Positions 10,601-20,376 are shown, numbered from the stretch's first letter. The stretch: DNA of 64,000 bases from CAXXHQ01 sp963665265 (GCA_963665265.2 OY762224.2:3472001-3536000), one strand, 5' to 3'. Numbers and translations are program-made. Notes: generated by a model from the sequence alone, not told the origin.

Positions 10601-12505
10601 TCTCTTGTCGATTTGACGAAGCTGTATCGCCGCGTTAATTCGCCGGAAATCGCGGCCTTGTTCTTCGACGCCGCGCGGCGTGCGGCGGAATACGCCTCGC
10701 CGGACGAGAATGCGAAGTTCGACGCCTTCGCCTCTTCGCTATCCAAAGACGATCAGCTCCGCAATCCGCTCCGCGACCTCTCGAAATGGCCCAAGGGCGT
10801 CGCCGAAAAGAATCGACCTCGATCGAACGAACCTCGTTCGGCCGCAGCCAACCTTAGCGGCGCGTTGGGGCGAGTCGCCGTCGAACTCGCCGGCGAAAAA
10901 ACCTTTTTCGCCGACAATACGTTCGCGCTGGACGTGAATCGGTTCCGCCTGATCGCCTTCGACGCCTCCGGGAGAGAAACTTGGCTCGTTTCGCTCGGCG
11001 GAGCGAACGAACGCCCCCCTCGATACGACGGATCCAGCCGCACGCTTACCCAACTCCGCGCCGTGGGACGCTCGCTCTATCTTTCGTTCAGCGGAAAACT
11101 GTACGCAATAGACGCCTCGGTCGCCTCAAAGGCGACGCCGCCAAGAATTCTTTGGTCGCACGAGCTTTCGCAAAAGGCGAGAAATTGGCTCGACGAGAAT
11201 CGCATCCGACGCGGCGACGTCGCCGTTCGCGGCATCGTCACTTTCGGCTCCGCTCCGCTCGGCTATTCGAGCTTCGGCGTATTAACCGATCAATACGTCT
11301 GCTTCGCGCAAGACCAATGCCTCGTCGCCGTCGATCCATACTCGGGCGAAGTCCTCTGGCGACGCAACGACGTTCCGGCCGACTCGCTGCTTTTCGGCGA
11401 TCGCTCAACCGTGTTCGCCTTGCCCAATAACTCGAACGAAGCGTTTGCTTTCCGCGCCTCCGACGGAGAATCGATCGGCAAACGCTCGATTCCTTCGTTC
11501 ACCGTCCGGCAGTCCATATATTCTGCTAATGCAGATTTGCAACAAGACGACGACCCCGACGCCGCGATCAAGCCCGAAACGTCGGCCGTTCAATACATCG
11601 CCGGAATCGTCGACCGAACCTTGATCCTATTTTCGCCGAAGCGAGAGAGTCTCACGGCGTTCGATCCGCTCACTCAGAAATCCTCCGTTCTCGCCGATAA
11701 GCTCGACGCTAAGTCGCAGTTTTCGCTCAGCGACGACGTCATCGGCGCATTCCAGCCGAGCGGTCAACTTAAGATCGTCCGGATCGCCGATCAAAAGATC
11801 GTCGCCGACTTGAAGCTTAACCCCGAGTCGAATCTCGTCGATTGCCGATTGTTCCGCAACGGCGACGCGTATTATCTGCAAACGAACTCGACGTCGCTTT
11901 CTGCGAACGCTCGGCAAGCCCCGATCACGCAACCGATGCCTTGCACGACCTACTTTATGATTTTCAGCGGACGTTTGTACGCGATCGGCATGGACGGTAA
12001 GGCGCTGTGGTCCTCCCCCGCCGTCATCGATCGGCAAAACTTGATCGGAAACGCGCCGGCAGCCTCGCCGGCTATCGTCTTCGCTAGCCAACGATACGAC
12101 TCCCGGCAACAATATTACGCTCCTACTACACTGTTGATCGACAAGCGCGACGGGCACGTCGTCGGCGAAGATCGTCGGACGCGCCAATCCGGCGTCTTCC
12201 AAATAGTTATCAACGAAAAAGACTTCACCGTGGACTTAGTTTCCCAACAGGAGACGACCACATTTAAATACACCAATAAGCCGATTCCTCCGCCTGGCGA
12301 AAGCGAACAAACGTCCGGCCCGCTCGACGGCGCGCGCCGTTCCCTGGAAAAGGCATTTTCCGAATTAATGACCTCCCCGCTTCCGCAAACCCCGGCTCGT
12401 GAAGAAAAAGGGGTGCGTCCGCCGCAACTAAAACTGAAGAAACCCGCCGCGAAAAAGCCAGCCGACGCTCCAAATTCAAATAAACCGGAACTCGACCGCG
12501 AATAA
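7658..12505 (+). CDS. Giant secreted PQQ-propeller/TPR protein (BamB-like repeats)
   Basis: 1615 residues with a signal peptide (about 13-33). The first beta-propeller has PQQ-type blades, for example VRTGKLKWQL, ASTGDLLWSQQL and LLTGELAWSAP, at about residues 330-720. A helical TPR-like region follows (DPNDAQALELQGELQLDSGD at about 755-775, and more helices to about 1060). A second set of propeller blades (SGKLYAIDASV, DPYSGEVLWRR, MDGKALWSSP) fills about 1080-1470. The tail is Lys/Pro-rich. PQQ-like repeat proteins of this kind need not bind PQQ; BamB uses the fold as a scaffold. It heads the 24-kb operon with only three bases to the next gene. It is probably a periplasmic scaffold; the partner is unknown. 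Confidence 0.85.
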   Translation: MVITEANGFRTIRKIAAAVAVAFSLTTCVFAAGPRNAARDEAKNDETTSNVFVPPDRATLNRLSQAKDLANRENFGGAVRNLGAILDGPEDFFFQPDKNRPVYRSIKAEAQRLLGEMPREAREMYELQYGARAESMLKEAAASGDSATLAEVSRRFFHTQAGRQATLLLGLDHLDHGRPLAAALTLQRLTEFPELAESFEPSLSLDLAASWRLAGSSNKAARTLLDLKSRMPNVTPIVAGKPVPWFSGLKDVQTWLDKYIGAPIERNPERSDERLVYRGNPARNSTDSGDVPLLNVCWTAPTLFNPQLEAAVDAYEQYRSEGGMPCITAVQPLAVNDVILTRNFRTLMAVDFSTGKRLWEAPTDDVPEDLTIADAFESNYNQMLYVGAIVQQRLLTDSTYGQLSSDGSLVFAVEDLGIGASFPFVARSMTGRGGAANAGQQTTYNRLAAYDVRTGKLKWQLGGKSGEYELRQPETFFLGAPLPLMGQLYAIVEVKQEIRLVALDASTGDLLWSQQLAMVERGVQQEVARRTSGCSPSYSDGVLVCPTSAGSVVAVDLAARSLLWGYRYGRDSRADRTTRMMQSQLMYMSSDGAEPEAARWGDSAAVIFNDHVLLALRESNELHCLNLLTGELAWSAPREDDIFIACALPDKVVLVGSRGIRALKWDKGKLAWKTPVNFADGVRPCGRGFYNGQEYILPLSSATAVAVDLEKGVISRTVQSRNAEKAGNLIPYKGYLLSQTSRGLTVFRQRDAAVAEVAHRLQKDPNDAQALELQGELQLDSGDLNPAVDSLRRSYAIHPDDRTREFLRGAYFEGLENNFAAFRDRAAEAESLTDSPAHKATLLRLMTVGWRLAGNRDSALEYFRKLADLDSHDFPLDKPEKNRWTRRDRWLESEFAALCGESTSGSSGSVESFVVDRLNLAKQSNSLESWERFLRRFGDADVKNGVYTALLSEYVKSKRILDAEALVRRVSTNDATALGVESLVDLTKLYRRVNSPEIAALFFDAARRAAEYASPDENAKFDAFASSLSKDDQLRNPLRDLSKWPKGVAEKNRPRSNEPRSAAANLSGALGRVAVELAGEKTFFADNTFALDVNRFRLIAFDASGRETWLVSLGGANERPPRYDGSSRTLTQLRAVGRSLYLSFSGKLYAIDASVASKATPPRILWSHELSQKARNWLDENRIRRGDVAVRGIVTFGSAPLGYSSFGVLTDQYVCFAQDQCLVAVDPYSGEVLWRRNDVPADSLLFGDRSTVFALPNNSNEAFAFRASDGESIGKRSIPSFTVRQSIYSANADLQQDDDPDAAIKPETSAVQYIAGIVDRTLILFSPKRESLTAFDPLTQKSSVLADKLDAKSQFSLSDDVIGAFQPSGQLKIVRIADQKIVADLKLNPESNLVDCRLFRNGDAYYLQTNSTSLSANARQAPITQPMPCTTYFMIFSGRLYAIGMDGKALWSSPAVIDRQNLIGNAPAASPAIVFASQRYDSRQQYYAPTTLLIDKRDGHVVGEDRRTRQSGVFQIVINEKDFTVDLVSQQETTTFKYTNKPIPPPGESEQTSGPLDGARRSLEKAFSELMTSPLPQTPAREEKGVRPPQLKLKKPAAKKPADAPNSNKPELDRE

Positions 12506-12508
12506 GCG

Positions 12509-13594
12509 ATGCACGATAAAGAATCAAATCACTTCCGACAATCGACTCGCGGCAAGCGTAGAATCCTCCGCCTTGGCCGCTCGGTCGTCGCCGTCTTGCT
12601 GGCGGCGATCTTCGTTTCGAACTCCGTCGCCCGCGCCGCCGGAGTCAGCGACGCCGACGTACAGCGCGTCGTGCAACGCGGTCTCGATTGGCTCGCTAAC
12701 CATCAATCCCGCCTCGGCCATTGGTCCGCCGAAAACGACCATTATCCGACGGCGATGACCGCCATGGCCGGCTGCGCGTTCCTTTGCGAAGGATCAACCG
12801 CCACGCAAGGAAAGTATTCGTCCAACGTCCGCCGCGCCGTCGATTACCTCGTCGCACGAAGCCGAAACAACGGCCTCATCGGCGATCCGACAGGCGACGA
12901 TCGCTACACCTACGGTCATGGCTTTTCCATGCTCTTCCTCGCGCAGGTTCTCGGCGAAGAAGAAGACGCCGAACGTCGCGCCCAACTCGTTGACGTTCTC
13001 ACGCGCGCCGTCGTCTTCACCGGCCGCGCGCAAACCACCTCCGGCGGTTGGGGATACGTCAGCGCGAAAGAAGGAAACGATTTCGACGAAGGCTCAACCA
13101 CGATCACTCAAGTCCAAGGTCTGCGAAGCTGCCGCAACGCCGGCATTCCGGTTCCCAAAGAGATTATCGAAAAGGCCGTGAAATACATCAAGCGCTGCAC
13201 CGGCGGTGACGGCGGCGTTCAATACAATACGGCCGGCGGCGGCGGACGCCCCGCCATCACCGCGGCGGCCATCTCCTGCCTCTATAACGCCGGAGAGTAC
13301 GACAGCGAATACGTTCCAAAGTTGATGGGCTATTGCAAAAGGCAACTCGACAACCTATCGAATCAAAGCTTCGGACATTGGCACTACGCGCACTACTATT
13401 ATTCCCAAGCTATGTACCGCGAGGGCGGAAAAGCCTGGGATGAATACCGCGATAAAATTTTTCCCCGTCTCGTCGCCGAGGCCGGTCCCGACGGCGCGTG
13501 GACTCAAGGCTATATCGGAACCGTTTACACCACGTCAATCAACTTGACGATCCTGCAACTTCCCAAGGCCGCGTTGCCGATCTATCAACGTTAA
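12509..13594 (+). CDS. Prenyltransferase/squalene-oxidase repeat protein, exported
   Basis: 361 residues. A basic N-terminus is followed by a signal or anchor segment (about 24-44). The rest is an alpha/alpha-toroid built of repeats in the prenyltransferase and squalene-cyclase style, such as VQRGLDWLANHQSRLGHWS, AVDYLVARSRNNG, QVQGLRSCRNAGI and AVKYIKRCTGGDGGVQYN. The DxDD motif of real cyclases is absent, so cyclase activity is not expected. Such proteins are abundant in planctomycetes and their function is unknown. It starts three bases after the propeller protein and precedes moxR. A second member of this class lies at 54521-56224. Confidence 0.85.
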   Translation: MHDKESNHFRQSTRGKRRILRLGRSVVAVLLAAIFVSNSVARAAGVSDADVQRVVQRGLDWLANHQSRLGHWSAENDHYPTAMTAMAGCAFLCEGSTATQGKYSSNVRRAVDYLVARSRNNGLIGDPTGDDRYTYGHGFSMLFLAQVLGEEEDAERRAQLVDVLTRAVVFTGRAQTTSGGWGYVSAKEGNDFDEGSTTITQVQGLRSCRNAGIPVPKEIIEKAVKYIKRCTGGDGGVQYNTAGGGGRPAITAAAISCLYNAGEYDSEYVPKLMGYCKRQLDNLSNQSFGHWHYAHYYYSQAMYREGGKAWDEYRDKIFPRLVAEAGPDGAWTQGYIGTVYTTSINLTILQLPKAALPIYQR

Positions 13595-13662
13595 CCGCGA
13601 CGATGATATTCAATCAAAAAAAGACTAGCGATACGCATTCGCTCCAAGAGAGAAAAAAGACC

Positions 13663-14724
13663 ATGAACGAACGCAACGAATCGACGGCGGCCGAATCCGC
13701 TGCGACGATCGAAAAGCTGCAAACCGCCAAACGGCAGGTCACCGAACAGTTGGCCCGGGTCATCGTCGGACAACGCCAAGTGATCGACGAACTGCTGATT
13801 TGCCTTTTCAGCCGGGGCCATTGCCTTCTTGAAGGGGTGCCCGGCTTGGCCAAAACGCTGCTTATCAGTTCGCTTTCGCAAACGATGAGTCTTTCGTTCA
13901 GCCGCATTCAGTTCACCCCCGATTTGATGCCGGCCGACATCACCGGCGCCGACGTGATCGAAGAAGACAAGGCGACCGGCGTCCGCCAGTACCGATTCAT
14001 GGAAGGCCCTTTGTTCAGTAACGTGGTCCTGGCCGACGAAATCAACCGCACGCCTCCGAAGACGCAGTCCGCCTTGCTCGAAGCGATGCAAGAGCGCCAA
14101 GTGACCGTCGGACGCACGCGGCACCCTTTGGCCGACCCGTTCTTCGTGCTCGCCACGCAAAATCCGATCGAGCAGGAAGGCACGTATCCGTTGCCCGAGG
14201 CGCAGCAAGATCGTTTCATGCTCAAGTCGCTCGTCACGTATCCGAACTTCGACGAGGAGTTTGACGTGGCCCGCCGCACGACGTCGAACGAAACTCCGAA
14301 GATCGATTCGGTGATGACGAGCGAGCAGATCGTCGAGTTGCAACGTTTAGTTCGCGCGACGCCGATTTCGGACCACGTCATTCGCTACGCCTTGGCGCTC
14401 GTTCGACAAACTCGCATCAACGAGGAGTCGGCGCCTGACTTCGTGCGGGAGCTATTGCAATGGGGCGCCGGCCCCCGGGCCGTGCAGTTCCTCATCCTCG
14501 GCGCGAAAGCTCGCGCGCTATTAAACGATCGTCCGTTCGCCGCCTGCGAAGACGTCGCGGCGTTAGCCAAACCGACGCTGCGACACCGTATTGTATTAAG
14601 TTTTTCGGCCGAAAGCGAAGGCGTAACGACCGATGACGTCATCGACCGCCTTATTGAAACCACGCCCCAACGCGAAGACGAACTGACGAACGATGTCCGA
14701 TTCCAAAAGATTTTTTCATCCTGA
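13663..14724 (+). CDS. MoxR-family AAA+ ATPase
   Basis: 353 residues from the ATG at 13663, which has an AAGAGAG site upstream; an in-frame ATG at 13603 is possible. Walker A GVPGLAKT (58-65), Walker B VVLADEIN (121-128) and the typical MoxR string PKTQSALLEAMQERQVTV are present, followed by the sensor ATQNPIEQEGTYPLPEAQQDRF. MoxR ATPases act as chaperones, usually with the DUF58 and vWA proteins encoded next to them, in envelope stress and protein maturation. The gene overlaps the DUF58 gene by 32 bases, so production is coupled. Confidence 0.95.
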   Translation: MNERNESTAAESAATIEKLQTAKRQVTEQLARVIVGQRQVIDELLICLFSRGHCLLEGVPGLAKTLLISSLSQTMSLSFSRIQFTPDLMPADITGADVIEEDKATGVRQYRFMEGPLFSNVVLADEINRTPPKTQSALLEAMQERQVTVGRTRHPLADPFFVLATQNPIEQEGTYPLPEAQQDRFMLKSLVTYPNFDEEFDVARRTTSNETPKIDSVMTSEQIVELQRLVRATPISDHVIRYALALVRQTRINEESAPDFVRELLQWGAGPRAVQFLILGAKARALLNDRPFAACEDVAALAKPTLRHRIVLSFSAESEGVTTDDVIDRLIETTPQREDELTNDVRFQKIFSS

Positions 14725-15592
14725 AACGATCCGTCGCATCACGCGATTGGAGCTTCGGGCGCGGCATATCGTCGAGGGTTTTCTCTCGGGCGCGCGTCGT
14801 AGTCCGTACTCAGGCCAGTCGATCGAGTTTCGCCAACGGCGAGAATACGTTCGCGGCGACGATCCTCGCTACATCGATTGGAAAGTTTGGGCGAAGCAAG
14901 ACCGGCTCTACATCAAGCAATTCGAGTCGGAAACGAATCTCCGCTGCGCGTTGCTATGCGACGTATCCGAAAGCATGCGCTACGGCCGAGGCCCCCTGAC
15001 GAAATACGAATACGCATGCACCGTCGCCGCCTCGCTGGCCTATATGCTGCAACGCAACCGCGACGCCGTCGGCTCGCTCACCTTCGACGAGGGCCCGCGC
15101 GAGACGTTGCCGATCCGATCCAGCCGCAACCATCTCGACTCGATCGTCCGCTCGCTCGACGTATCGACGCCCGAACGCAAGACCGACATGGAGCGTTCGT
15201 TGCGTCACGCCGCCGAAACCTATCCGCGTCGGGGCATGGTCGTCGTGATTTCCGATTTTTTCGTTCCCCGTGAAGGATTATTCCAGGGCCTGCGATATTT
15301 AAAAAGCCGCGACCATGACGTACTCGTATTCCAGATTCTCGACGACGATGAACTTGACTTCCCCTTCGACGGTCCGACCAGATTCGAGGGAATGGAGTCA
15401 CAGGACGTGCTGCGATGCAATCCCCGCGCGCTCCGCGAAGACTATTTACGAGAACTCCATAGTTTTCTCGACGAGCTTCGGCACGGTTGCAGCCGCATGG
15501 AAATCGATTACGCCTTGTTCCGCACAAGCCAACCGTTAGACGCCGCGCTGACCGCATTTTTAACCCGCCGCCAAGAACTACTTCGCCGTTAA
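14693..15592 (+). CDS. DUF58 domain protein with vWA-like fold
   Basis: 299 residues without a signal peptide. The DUF58 hallmark EYVRGDDPRYIDWKVWAK lies at about 51-68. A von Willebrand A metal site DVSES (D90, S92, S94) follows. It overlaps the end of moxR, as is usual for this family. DUF58 proteins are thought to link the MoxR ATPase to its membrane partners. The client is not known. The family is clear from the motif and the gene order. Confidence 0.93.
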   Translation: MSDSKRFFHPETIRRITRLELRARHIVEGFLSGARRSPYSGQSIEFRQRREYVRGDDPRYIDWKVWAKQDRLYIKQFESETNLRCALLCDVSESMRYGRGPLTKYEYACTVAASLAYMLQRNRDAVGSLTFDEGPRETLPIRSSRNHLDSIVRSLDVSTPERKTDMERSLRHAAETYPRRGMVVVISDFFVPREGLFQGLRYLKSRDHDVLVFQILDDDELDFPFDGPTRFEGMESQDVLRCNPRALREDYLRELHSFLDELRHGCSRMEIDYALFRTSQPLDAALTAFLTRRQELLRR

Positions 15593-15649
15593 GACAACGA
15601 CGTATCCCGCGCCCATCCGCTCGGCACGCCGCAATAGAACTAATAACTA

Positions 15650-17881
15650 ATGACGCCCAATTTCGTACATCCCGCATTGCTCTGGGGCTTGGCGCTCGCC
15701 GCCTTGCCCGCGTTGATCCATTTGATCAACATGACGCGGCAACGCCGAGTACGCTGGGCGGCAATGGAGTTCTTGCTCCTCAGCCAAAAAAGACGCCGCG
15801 TTTGGATTCTCCTCCGCGAACTCCTGCTCCTGCTTATGCGAATGACCGCCCTCGCGCTGGCCGTTCTGACGATCGCGCAACCAATCTTCAGCCGACAAGG
15901 CGGATTCTTCTTCGGCGGAGAGCGAACGCATCACGTCATCCTGCTCGACGATAGCTTTTCGATGTCCGACGCCGACGGCGAAGCCGGCGTTTTCGACGCG
16001 GCCAAGAACGTCGTCGAACGAATCGGCGCCGAAGCGGTCCGGCAATCGCTGCCGCAAAGTTTCACGCTGCTCCGATTTTCCCGCGTCGGACGCGGCTCGC
16101 AAGCGACTCGCGCCGACCTCCTCGACGAGCGAGTGGCCAGCGATTTTTCGCTAAAACTGGAAAAGGCGCTGAAAGAGATGCGTCCGTCGCAATTCGCGAC
16201 CGGCGTCGTCGAACCGCTCAAGGCGGTCGGACAAACCCTCGGCGACGCCAACGGCGAACGCCGCGTGCTTTATCTCGTCAGCGATTTTCGCCAACGCCAA
16301 TGGAACGACGCCGACGAAGCGAAAAAACAATTGCAAAGCCTGACGAAGCTCGGCTTTGAAATCCGTTTCGTGCAATGCGCTGATCGCCTACGCTCGAACC
16401 TCGCCGTCGTCTCGCTCGACGCCGAGCCGGGCCTACGCGCGGCCGGCATCTCCTGGTTCATGAACGTCGCCGTCGCCAACTACGGCCCGACCGACGTCAA
16501 AAACGTATCCGTCCTGTTAAGCGAGGACGACAAATCGCGCCCCGCCGTGACGATCGAAAAGATTCCCGCCGGCAAAACGGTCGCGAAACGTTTTCAAACG
16601 ATTTTCCCCTCGGCCGGAGCGCACCGCGTCGTCGCACGCCTATCCGAAGACGCCGTCGAAGCGGACAACGCCCGCTATGCGACGGTCGATCTCCCCAACG
16701 ACATTCCCATTTTGCTTGTCGACGGCGAGCCTCAAGCGTCGGGCGCTCGATTTCTGCAATGGGCCGCCGCGCCGGGCGGAGCGACTCGCACCGGCTTGCG
16801 TCCGACTCTCGAAACGCCTCGCTACCTCGGGCTGAAACCGCTCGGCGGATTTTCCTCCGTCGTTCTTTCCAACGTCGGGCGACTCGATACTTCGGCTATC
16901 CGCGCACTCGAGAAATACGTCGCCGACGGCGGCGGAGTCGCATTTTTCCTCGGCGATTCCTGCTCGGCGCGTTACTACAACGAGGAGCTTTTCCGAGGCG
17001 GCGAAGGGCTATTCCCCGTCGCGCTCAAAGGCCCCGCCGATCTACCGATCGATCGTTTTGATCCCGCGCCTGACGTGCAGTTCGACAATCACTTCATCTT
17101 CCGCATCTTCGCCGAGTCGCGGAACAGTTTCCTGCAAACCGTTTTGGTCAATCGCTATTTTTCGACGGTCGCTTCGTCCCAAGATACCTCCGCCGCCCAA
17201 CCGGCGAGAACCATCGCCAAGCTCCGCAACGGAGCGCCGCTGGTCGTCGAAAAGAATTTCGGCAAAGGCCGCGTCGTCGCCTTCTTGACGACCGCCGCGC
17301 CGCTTTGGAATTCCTGGGCGAAGAACCCGAGTTTCGTCGTCATCGCGCAGGACTTACAGGCCTACTTGTCGAAAACGCACGAAGAGCAGCCGGTCCGACT
17401 CGTCGGCGAACCGATCCGTCTTTCGCTCGACGCCGCCGACTATGACCCGGCAGTACGCTTTCTGCCTCCCGACGCGACCGCCGCGCCGAACGCTTCGACC
17501 GACGCCAAGCCCGACGCCAAGGGAAAACTCGAAGCGGTCTTCGACGACGTACCGCAAAGCGGCGTCTATTCCGCGCATCTTACTCGCAAAGACCGTAAGC
17601 CCGAGACCCGCCTTTTCGCTGTCAACGTCGATCCTGCCGAAGGCGAACTGGCGCTAATGGAAAAGACGCGACTGGCCGACCGACTTCGCGGAGTGAATTA
17701 CCGCTACGACTTGGCCTCGCAGTGGCAATCGGCCAACGAGGAGCCGCGCGGCGCCAACGCCGGCGACGCGTTCCTTTACGCCTTGCTCGCCTTGCTCGTC
17801 GTCGAAATGATTTTCGCCTATACGACGAGCTATCATCCGGTCTCTCGCAGCGCGACTCCGTCGCCGGGAGGTCGAGCATGA
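15650..17881 (+). CDS. BatA-like vWA membrane protein
   Basis: 743 residues. The N-terminus carries the BatA signature: a first membrane helix (about 7-27), a cytoplasmic loop with RRVRWAAMEFLL, and a second helix (about 56-78). A vWA domain with an intact DxSxS metal site follows (D100, S102, S104 in LLDDSFSMSD). A class-1-glutamine-amidotransferase-like region lies at about 345-560 and a C-terminal membrane helix at about 705-725. The following vWA gene starts inside its stop codon (ATGA), so the two are translationally coupled. It is the membrane partner expected for MoxR and DUF58. Confidence 0.88.
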   Translation: MTPNFVHPALLWGLALAALPALIHLINMTRQRRVRWAAMEFLLLSQKRRRVWILLRELLLLLMRMTALALAVLTIAQPIFSRQGGFFFGGERTHHVILLDDSFSMSDADGEAGVFDAAKNVVERIGAEAVRQSLPQSFTLLRFSRVGRGSQATRADLLDERVASDFSLKLEKALKEMRPSQFATGVVEPLKAVGQTLGDANGERRVLYLVSDFRQRQWNDADEAKKQLQSLTKLGFEIRFVQCADRLRSNLAVVSLDAEPGLRAAGISWFMNVAVANYGPTDVKNVSVLLSEDDKSRPAVTIEKIPAGKTVAKRFQTIFPSAGAHRVVARLSEDAVEADNARYATVDLPNDIPILLVDGEPQASGARFLQWAAAPGGATRTGLRPTLETPRYLGLKPLGGFSSVVLSNVGRLDTSAIRALEKYVADGGGVAFFLGDSCSARYYNEELFRGGEGLFPVALKGPADLPIDRFDPAPDVQFDNHFIFRIFAESRNSFLQTVLVNRYFSTVASSQDTSAAQPARTIAKLRNGAPLVVEKNFGKGRVVAFLTTAAPLWNSWAKNPSFVVIAQDLQAYLSKTHEEQPVRLVGEPIRLSLDAADYDPAVRFLPPDATAAPNASTDAKPDAKGKLEAVFDDVPQSGVYSAHLTRKDRKPETRLFAVNVDPAEGELALMEKTRLADRLRGVNYRYDLASQWQSANEEPRGANAGDAFLYALLALLVVEMIFAYTTSYHPVSRSATPSPGGRA

Positions 17882-20376
17882 TCCCCTTTAATTCGTTATT
17901 CGCCGAAGCCGTCTCACGATCCGTTTTCGAGTGGGGACGCATACAAACCAACTCCGATTGGGCGGCCCCCATCGCCGTCGCCGTCGGACTGATGCTCTTT
18001 GTCCGCTACATGTACGTTAAGGACTCCGTCGAACTGTCGCCCGTTTGGGGATGGATTCTCGGCGCTCTGCGGTCATTCGCCATCCTCGCGCTGTTGGTTT
18101 TTTACCTGCAACCGCATTGGCGAATTGAAAAAGAAACGATCCGCCCCTCGCGCGTCGTCGCATTGGTCGATACGAGCATGAGCATGGGCATAACCGACCG
18201 CGACCTTGCTCCGTCGCAATTGAGCGGCTCGGCTGACGCAAAATCGAACGAGGCGGCCCGCAATCGCGTCGGACAGCTCATCGACGCCTTCGAAAAAACC
18301 GATCTCCTTAATAAACTCCGCGCCGTGCATGAAGTGACAGTCGTTCCGTTCAGCGACCGCGCTTACCTCGACCGCGCCGTCGTGCTTCCCAAATTACTCG
18401 CCGAGAAGAACCCCGTCGCCTCGCCAAAGCCCAAGGACTCGGCTTCGCCCGAATCAACCGGAGAGAAATCGATCGATTGGACCTCCGTTTTGGAATTGCG
18501 CGGCTCCGAAACTAGACTCGGCCAAGCGTTGATCGAGGCGTTGCAATCGCAACGCGGCTCTCCCCTGGCCGGCGTCATCGCCTTTACTGACGGCGCGCAA
18601 AATGCCGGAGCGTCGCCCGACTTAGCCGTCTCCTACGCTCAAGATTCCAAAACTCCGATCTTCGCCGTGGGGCTCGGCTCCGACGCCGAACCGGCGCACG
18701 TCCGGGTTTCCGACTTCTCAGCTCCCGCCCGCGCCTATCCCGGCGATCCGTTCTCGGTCGTCGGTTATTTGCAGGCTCGACGCTTGCAAGGAAAAACGGC
18801 GACGGTGCAACTCCTTTCCCGTTCGGCCCGCGACGAAGGAAAAGAAGGAACCGGCGCCGTGCTGCAAAGCCGCGAGGTCACGCTCCCCAAAGACGGCGAA
18901 GCGTTGGCCGTGAAATTTGAAATTACTCCCCAAGAGCTTGGCCGCTCCACGTTCAGTTTTCGCGTTTTACCGCCGAAAGAGGATTTGCGCGGCGAGGATC
19001 ATTTCCGCGAGGCCGACGTCGATATCGTCGATCGCAAGAACCACGTCTTGCTATTCGCCGGCGGACCGAACCGCGACTATCAGTACCTTCGCACGATGCT
19101 CTACCGCGATAAGACGACGAAACTCGAAGTCCTTTTGCAGACCGCCGCGCACGGCGCGTCTCAAGAAGGAAAGATGCTCGATTCGTTCCCTAAAACGCGT
19201 GAAGAGTTGTTCGATTACGACTGCATTGTGGCCTTCGATCCCGATTGGAAGGCGTTATCGCCTGAGCAAGCCTCGCTTATCGAGAATTGGGTATCCGAGC
19301 AGGGCGGCGGATTAATCGTCATCGCGGGCGCAATCAACTCCGGCCGCGCCGCCGGCGATTGGACGCAAGATCCGAGAATGTCCTCGATTCGCAATTTATA
19401 CCCCGTCGAATTCCCTCGACGTTTTTCCTCGAGCGATTCTTCGGCGCAAATCTCCGACGAGCCTTGGCCGTTGGAGTTTACGCGCGAAGGAGAAGAGGCT
19501 GATTTCCTGGCGATCGGAGAAAGAGACGACGCGAAGAACGCGTGGAATCGCTTCGCCGGCGTCTATTCCTATTGCCCCTTGCGAGGCGCGAAACCCGGCG
19601 CAGTGGTTTACTCGCGTTTCTCCGACCCCAAAGCGGCCACGATCGGCCAGGCTCCCGTCTTCTTCGCCGGTCAGTTTTACGGCTCCGGTCGAACTTTTTT
19701 CATCGGCAGCGCCGAAATGTGGCGACTGCGCACTCTCGACGAAGCTTACTTCACGCAATTTTATACGAAATTAATACGACACGTCTCGCAAGGTCGCTTG
19801 CTCCGCGATTCCAGCCGGGGCGTGCTGCTAACGAACCAAGATCGCTACATGATCGGCAACTCGATCGAAGCTCGCGCCCAGTTGACCGACGCCCGTCGCG
19901 AACCTCTTCGCGCGGCCGAAATCGATCTCCGCGTGGCCGGACCGAACGGAGCCGCGCAGAACGTGAAACTCGCCGCCGACTCGAATCGCCCCGGTTCGTT
20001 CGTTGGACAATTTCCGGCGACTCTCGAAGGCGCCTACCGACTTGAACTTCCTATCCCCGAATCCGACGGCGAACGCCTCGTCCGCCGCGTGCAGGTTCGC
20101 ATGCCCGAGTTGGAATCCGAACATCCTCAGCGAAACGACGCCCTGTTGAGAGCCGTCGCCAAAAACTCGGGCGGAAAATATTACGTCGGAATCCCCGCCG
20201 TCTTCGACCGCGACGAACCGCTCGCCTCGGCGATCAAAGACCGTACCGCCGTCGTCATTCAAGCCGAGCCGCCCAACCCGCGCAACGAAGAGCCGTTAAT
20301 GCGGACCCTTTTGATCGTCATTTTCGCGGCGTTGTGCCTTGAATGGACGTTGCGCCGATTATTGAAACTCGCCTAA
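17878..20376 (+). CDS. Large vWA membrane protein
   Basis: 832 residues. The ATG at 17878 was chosen because it overlaps the stop of the preceding gene by four bases; an open frame to 17722 is a shadow of that gene. Two N-terminal membrane helices (about 30-46 and 58-78) precede a vWA domain with DTSMS (D98, S100, S102). A glutamine-amidotransferase-like domain (LLFAGGPNRDYQYLRTML; ENWVSEQGGGLIVIAGAI) covers about 380-590 and a helix closes the protein at about 806-825. It mirrors the architecture of its neighbour at 15650-17881, which suggests an old duplication and a heteromeric membrane complex. Confidence 0.85.
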   Translation: MIPFNSLFAEAVSRSVFEWGRIQTNSDWAAPIAVAVGLMLFVRYMYVKDSVELSPVWGWILGALRSFAILALLVFYLQPHWRIEKETIRPSRVVALVDTSMSMGITDRDLAPSQLSGSADAKSNEAARNRVGQLIDAFEKTDLLNKLRAVHEVTVVPFSDRAYLDRAVVLPKLLAEKNPVASPKPKDSASPESTGEKSIDWTSVLELRGSETRLGQALIEALQSQRGSPLAGVIAFTDGAQNAGASPDLAVSYAQDSKTPIFAVGLGSDAEPAHVRVSDFSAPARAYPGDPFSVVGYLQARRLQGKTATVQLLSRSARDEGKEGTGAVLQSREVTLPKDGEALAVKFEITPQELGRSTFSFRVLPPKEDLRGEDHFREADVDIVDRKNHVLLFAGGPNRDYQYLRTMLYRDKTTKLEVLLQTAAHGASQEGKMLDSFPKTREELFDYDCIVAFDPDWKALSPEQASLIENWVSEQGGGLIVIAGAINSGRAAGDWTQDPRMSSIRNLYPVEFPRRFSSSDSSAQISDEPWPLEFTREGEEADFLAIGERDDAKNAWNRFAGVYSYCPLRGAKPGAVVYSRFSDPKAATIGQAPVFFAGQFYGSGRTFFIGSAEMWRLRTLDEAYFTQFYTKLIRHVSQGRLLRDSSRGVLLTNQDRYMIGNSIEARAQLTDARREPLRAAEIDLRVAGPNGAAQNVKLAADSNRPGSFVGQFPATLEGAYRLELPIPESDGERLVRRVQVRMPELESEHPQRNDALLRAVAKNSGGKYYVGIPAVFDRDEPLASAIKDRTAVVIQAEPPNPRNEEPLMRTLLIVIFAALCLEWTLRRLLKLA

